Part shown: one piece after another, positions 59,316 through 64,000 of the stretch
How the letters are laid out: each line of letters starts with the position of its first letter
How positions within the stretch are numbered: the first letter of the stretch is position 1
NCBI GenBank assembly: GCA_951213105.1
Contig: OX578146.1
Location: 50,003,275-50,067,274 of the forward strand
Direction: 5' to 3'
From: Amaurobius ferox
Taxonomy: Eukaryota > Arthropoda > Arachnida > Araneae > Amaurobiidae
DNA: 64,000 nucleotides
Translations under genes and position numbers: made by a program
The notes under the pieces: generated by a model
Told to the model about the DNA's origin: nothing
Database searches by the model: none
Seen by the model: only the letters and a program-made list of their open reading frames with translations

Positions 59316-59896
59316 TATAGTATATCTCAGTTCGGGCCGGCTATGATGGATACCACCTGAGTAGGGGGGCTCTTCCCCAATTTAAATTTATTTACAGAGG
59401 AAAGGCATGAAAGATTCACGGGGAGAAAATCAAATATGGAAGGGGGGGGGGGGTTCATAATTTGTAAGGGAGCCCATAATTAATATGGGCGTCCCTGTCC
59501 CAGCACACTTAGAATTTGGTCGTTTGATCATCGCAATTTGATGGGGGGGGGGGGGGAGAAGCAGTATAACACAAAAACATTCCAATTCAAGAGCAATATA
59601 TGAAAAAGTATAGTATATCTCAGTCGGGGCCGGCTATGACGGGACACCACTCGAGTAGGGGGCCTGATCCCCAATTTAAATGTTTTTAGGGACGAAAGAC
59701 ATGAAAGATTCACAAGGAGGTGAAAATCAAATATGGAGGGGGCGGGGGTCATATTTTGCAAGGGAGCCCATAATTTATATGGGCGGCCCTGTCCCAGCAC
59801 ACTTAAAATTTGGTCATTTGATTATTGCAATTTAATGGGGAGAAGGGGAGGAGGAAATAAGAAATAGAACGTAAAAACATTCCAATTCGAGAGCAA
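59316..59896. repeat. Tandem duplication, period about 293 bp
   Basis: tatagtatatctcag at 59316 and again at 59609. Both units run through ggccggctatga, catgaaagattcac, a G-run, agggagcccataatt, cctgtcccagcacactta and cattccaattc. Unit 2 has shorter G-runs. Frames here are not recognised. Confidence 0.9.
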
Positions 59897-60128
59897 CAAA
59901 CATCAACCAAAAAAATTTTCTTATTAAGTTCTTTATGTATTAAAAATGTACAATCCCGAAAACCCGACATTCTATTCCTATTTATGGCGAAAGGCTCGTA
60001 TTGTATTAAATTATATTTATTTAAACTGGCAGGAAAAAGAATAATTAGTTTAACTCAAATTAAAACTCAAACGGTAAAGAATATTTCTACGTATTCAAAT
60101 TAATTTTTGTTTCCATATATTCTGTACT
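59897..60128. other. Unassigned spacer
   Basis: AT-rich, nothing recognised. Confidence 0.25.
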
Positions 60129-60444
60129 AAGGCTCCTATATATACAGGCTGGCGCAACAGCGGCCATCTTGATTCCCAGTTGAAGCGATAGTAGTGCATG
60201 GCGAAAAGATTACTTTCTCTTCATGCTCTCGGTATCTCGAGAAAATCGAAACAATTTTGAAAACTTTCTTGAATGATTGGTACAATTTTTTGAAAGCAGA
60301 AGCACCTATTTTACAGCTAAATTGCGTATCAAATATCAACCTTGTAACACGCGCGCGCCATTGAAATAGCACAAGCAGACGATAACTGACTTGACCGGTT
60401 GGAATCAATATGACAGTTGCGTCAGCCTGTAATACAGGAGCCTT
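60129..60444. mobile_element. MITE-like element, mariner-type ends
   Basis: Inner inverted repeats CAGGCTGGCGCAAC (from 60145) and GTTGCGTCAGCCTG (to 60429), each bordered by TA, as for Tc1/mariner insertions. The symmetry continues outward as AAGGCTCC/GGAGCCTT (60129 and 60444). The inside carries no transposase frame. Confidence 0.7.
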
Positions 60445-60495
60445 ATTCTTTACCCTGTTCTACAACCGATAAAAAATATTTACTTCTATTATATT

Positions 60496-61113
60496 CATAA
60501 TTGGGTGATTTTCAAAATGACCACCTGTTTGATGTCCCAATATTTGAACCCATATTTCATGCTAATACAATTATTTTTATTATACTTTTAGAACATATAT
60601 TGGTACCATTAGTTTATAATTCATAAAATGTACTCATTAAAGTGTTTATGTTTTAAAAATATTAACTATTTTCTATTATTTTCAGTTTTCAAATAATAAA
60701 TTTTAATGTTCTAACTCAAAACACCACACTTAAGGAAATCCCTTTTTATGCTTTCAAACTAGATTAGCTTTTGTATATAAATTAAAAAGTATGATTTTAC
60801 ATTTTAATTAACAAAATTGCAAGTGATTCCTTTAAAATATAATTATTAATATTTTAAAATTTAAATTCAATATGTGTCCCCTGTACACCTCATGAGTGTT
60901 ACCTCAGGAGTGTTACTACTATTATTTTAAATAGGTTTTGATTTCTGCAGTTGGTAACAAAGTTAATGGAAGCCATATTGTTCCTTCGTATCTAGTATAA
61001 AAAAAATTACAAAAAATTAATTACAGAGTATAATTTTATTTATAATCTAAATTACATTTTTATGTGATGTAAAGCTAAAAAATGGCAATTCATTTGAAAA
61101 TCACCTAATTATG
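60496..61113. mobile_element. MITE-like element, 618 bp
   Basis: CATAATTGGGTGATTTTC at 60496 and GAAAATCACCTAATTATG ending at 61113 are inverse with one mismatch. The inside is AT-rich without a frame. The target duplication is not clear, so the superfamily is open. Confidence 0.65.
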
Positions 61114-61524
61114 GAACTTTAATAATTAAAAAATAATAAAAAATACATATACCGAACACTACGCCTTCCTGTCGTTTCAAATGGGACTTGATAGGATTTT
61201 ACTAACCCTAACAACACATAGATATAATTTTCAAACCATTATGATATTTTTAAGCTTTTCATACAGAATTTTATCTTCTCTCTTAATTCCTTCTAGTGGC
61301 GTCATTCAATTTTTTGACAAAAGGTTTTCGTCGAAACTCAAAACAACATTCATTTTTAATTTACTCGTACAAAATCCCGGGATCAATTTTGGCCAGAATC
61401 ACAGGATTACCATCCCCTGTTTTCTTCTGTTCCCCCTTTCATTACCATGACAACTTTTTTTAAGAGTTTAAGTCATTTTCTATATTTAGGTAGTGGACTT
61501 ACATGTATTCTACATATTTTCACA
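61114..61524. other. Unassigned stretch
   Basis: The 89-codon plus frame at 61181-61450 has hydrophobic stretches but no recognised domain. Confidence 0.3.
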
Positions 61525-61526
61525 TA

Positions 61527-61756
61527 CAGTAGACGCCCTCTTATTCAGTTTCATCCATTCGCCTACTCTAGTTAAGCTCACTTCTTACCTTATCTAGTCT
61601 ATTATTAGCCAACCGCCGCTTTATCCGGCGTAAATAATGCAATTTCATGAATTGCTTTCTTATTTCATATGCTGTTAATTCTTTGATATTATCGGTTTAT
61701 CCGACCGTACCTTTATCCGGTCCATGGTCTACGACCGGATAAGAGAGAGTCTACTA
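61527..61756. mobile_element. MITE-like element, pogo/Tigger-type ends
   Basis: CAGTAGACGCCCTCTTATTC at the left and the inverse of TAGTAGACTCTCTCTTATCC at the right, both bordered by TA. The pattern CAGT.GAC.CTC..TTATCCG is typical of pogo-like elements. Inside are further TTATCCG copies (near 61620, 61698, 61713), which look like extra transposase-binding sites. Confidence 0.65.
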
Positions 61757-62023
61757 TATTCAAGTTTAAGATGATATGAAAATATAGAAAGAAACACACA
61801 GCATGAATATATTTAATAATTTATATTTTATTCACATCTTATTCACAATAAAGGCGCCCATCTTCTGAAACTTATCATATTGTGCTTCAGCATACTGACA
61901 ACGTATACCTTAATAAATTCGATTTTTTAGCAAAACGGGCATAAAAATAATTCAAATGACACTCTGCATAATAAGACAGGAATGTTACATACATTTTTTT
62001 GAAAATGCTAGGCGACAGTTACA

Positions 62024-62376
62024 TTATAACTGGATTGTTGGTCCCATGGTTTGAAGGCACTTCATTAATTTTGCACCATATACTAAGGCACATTCAGTAT
62101 CACGGCATACAAAAAATAATGCATAGTTGCTTGTGGTACTCAGAAGCTTCTGTAGAATATTGAGTTTGATAACAAGCTCGTGTAGAATATCGATTTTACT
62201 CTGAAGCTTATGTAGAGCATCTATTTCGCCCAGAAGCTTCTGTAGAATATCGATTTCACTAACAAACTTCTGTAGAATACTGATTTTGCTGAGAAGCTTC
62301 TGTTGAATATCGATTTTGCTCACAAGCTTCTGTAGAATATACGAAATATCGAAATGCTCAACTCGAAATTTAGAAT
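62024..62376 (-). CDS. Decapeptide-repeat reading frame, possible exon
   Basis: Open on the minus strand from just after a TAA at about 62377 down to the stop at 62024. Ten-residue repeats: KLVSKIDIQQ, KLLSKISILQ, KFVSEIDILQ, KLLGEIDALH, KLQSKIDILH, ELVIKLNILQ, KLLS. Then SNYALFFVCRDTECALVYG, AKLMKCLQTMGPTIQL. No ATG start, so it would need an upstream exon. The repeat has a hydrophobic spacing compatible with a coiled coil, but it is also exactly what a 30-bp minisatellite with an open frame gives. Function unknown. Confidence 0.25.
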
Positions 62377-64000
62377 TTTAAATTAATCTTGCTCCATTCT
62401 TATATTATATTAAACATGAGTTTGTCAAAATATAAAATCAACGAATTGCTTTCTGTTGCAAATAATTGTGTATATATACATGTGTACACATAAATGGAAG
62501 TGTGCGTATTTGAGTGTGGGCATGAAAATGTATATAAACAATGCAAATGGCTTCTGGGTAATTTCTGCTTAAAATTGGAAAATGTATTCCGAAAAATGTC
62601 TTTACAGCTAATTAACTCCAACTCAAATACCAGGTCTGTTTAAGACAGTTGGAAATCCAAACATGAAAATATATTAAAATCACTATTAAACTTACTTATC
62701 CCATTTATGAGTATACATAAAAGTTTTCTGTTCTTAAACTTAAGATTATCAATGTTTAGGACTAAGATCTAAATTCTATTCACACACTTTATCTCAAGTA
62801 GTATAATTAGCGTGGGATTTACAAGTAAAACTTTCTATTTATGTGAGTATAAATATGGAAGCAGGGGAAAATGCAGTACATTAGTGCTCTAAGTTAAATT
62901 TTAGAACAGTTTTAATTAAAGTAATTGGATTTAGTGGCTTTAGTGAGTGTTCAATGACAATGGAGCAAGTTTTCAAGTTTCGGACGAAAGATTACAAAAA
63001 AATATCCATTCGTCAAGAATTCAGAATATAAATGAGTTAGAACTGTTTTAAAAAGTATACAAGTTTTAGTAGAATCTCACTGTTTTATTGAAATTGGTAA
63101 GAACGATAAAAGTTTGTATTATATATTTTTTTATTAAAATTCACTTGATTTGACTGTGACTCTATACAACTAATAATGAAAAATACTTCTTCATTTAAAG
63201 AATTTTTCATCATATCATCAAACCTTTAAATATTTACACTATTTATTTATTTATTGTTTTTGTATTTAACCTTTTAACTAAAAATTTAAATTGTATTCTA
63301 CAAAAACCTCTGAATACCACACATTTTTAAGAATATGCTACATTTATGCAAGCTCACACAAATTTTAATATAGTATTAATTACCAAAATTTAAGTGTTTA
63401 GGTGAAGTAACACAAAACAGGAAAAATATAACAATTGTAAATTCAAAAAAATAAAACATATCCTGTTTTTAGTGCAATTTGTATTTGATTTTAACCGAGT
63501 TGAAAAACGCAATGTTAAACATTGCAGTTCAACGCCAATAGAGTAAAAACATAAGTTTCTTTCTTTTAAATTCAATAAAACTCAGTATTAACATCACAAA
63601 TTAAAATTTAAAATATACATAAATTATGCCATAAATAACTAAAATTCGAGTTGCGAAACAGTTAACGAAAATGCTAACATATTGCAAGAAAACTAGTGCC
63701 TCTTTCATTTGCATCGTAGAGTACTTAAATAACGACAAACACACGGAGAAATCATAAAAACATAAATTATCACTGGTAAAAATCCCCTTTCAGTTTGTGC
63801 AATCTACGATTCCAACAAAATAAAAAAAAAATTAAATGCAGACATCTATTTATGCAACAAACATGTTAGGATCACAAACACATCAAAGTTTAAATATAAG
63901 AATTAAAATCTTTTTATAGTTACCTAAATAGTTTAAAATAAATAAATATTTAAATACATGAAACGTGAAAGAATATCCAACTCAGATTTTCAAATCCATG
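62377..64000. other. Unassigned AT-rich stretch to window end
   Basis: No element ends, SINE boxes or domain-bearing frames that I can recognise in 1.6 kb. The short minus frames at 62400-62621 and 63390-63575 are unassigned. Confidence 0.3.

Overview
This is an AT-rich, intron-poor stretch of a large animal genome, almost certainly an invertebrate and most plausibly an arthropod. The reasons are the tRNA- and 5S-headed SINEs, Penelope-like reverse transcriptase copies, Tc1/mariner-type fossils, and abundant short non-autonomous DNA elements carrying (CA)n and (GACA)n tracts. I cannot name the species. No intact host protein gene can be defended anywhere in the 64 kb. Nearly all recognisable sequence is mobile or tandem-repeat DNA, most of it decayed.

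Layout. From 0 to about 32.7 kb the window is built from four families of non-autonomous elements (called HA, HB, HC and HD here). Each has a palindromic 5' end, a microsatellite close behind it, a subterminal inverted copy of the 5' tip and a short 3' hairpin. That is the layout described for Helentron-associated (HINE/DINE-like) rolling-circle elements. They are heavily nested: HC at 8.8-11.3 kb contains one HA and one HB, and one HD copy sits inside another at 5.1-7.5 kb. SINEs lie at 17.9, 19.4 and 20.6 kb. A (TA)n-bounded block with a GC-rich hairpin lies at 21.2-22.3 kb. 22.3-26.8 kb and 28.2-29.9 kb hold nothing I can assign.

The segment 33.0-33.7 kb is compositionally different: richer in GC and CpG, with a signal-peptide-like reading frame and a CRE/E-box. 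It is the best candidate for part of a host gene. At 34.7-36.2 kb lies a Penelope-like element whose reverse transcriptase frame is open for about 285 codons apart from one TAG. 36.5-37.7 kb is an imperfect tandem repeat (F) with a truncated SINE and a perfect fold-back. 38.29-41.97 kb is a homogeneous satellite of 161-bp monomers mixed with an 86-bp derivative. 42.2-42.6 kb is a fossil DDE transposase.

43.7-49.2 kb holds three tandem copies of an unclassified ~1.4-kb repeat (E). The first copy was hit twice at the same site by SINEs, one of which has a complete 5S rRNA head fused to its tRNA head. Empty sites survive in the two sister copies. 50.2-52.7 kb carries another SINE and two decayed tandem repeats. 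53.4-58.1 kb is a head-to-tail Penelope-like array (pLTR - RT - pLTR - RT) with an HD element inserted in one pLTR. 58.4-61.8 kb has transposase remnants, a 293-bp tandem duplication and three MITE-like elements. 62.0-62.4 kb has a decapeptide-repeat reading frame. The rest to 64 kb is unassigned.

The parts work together only as a transposon community. RT-encoding Penelope-like copies could once have mobilised themselves. The SINEs need a LINE that is not present here. The HA-HD and MITE copies depend on proteins encoded elsewhere. Coordinates of element ends are read by eye from repeat alignments within the window and may be off by a few bases.
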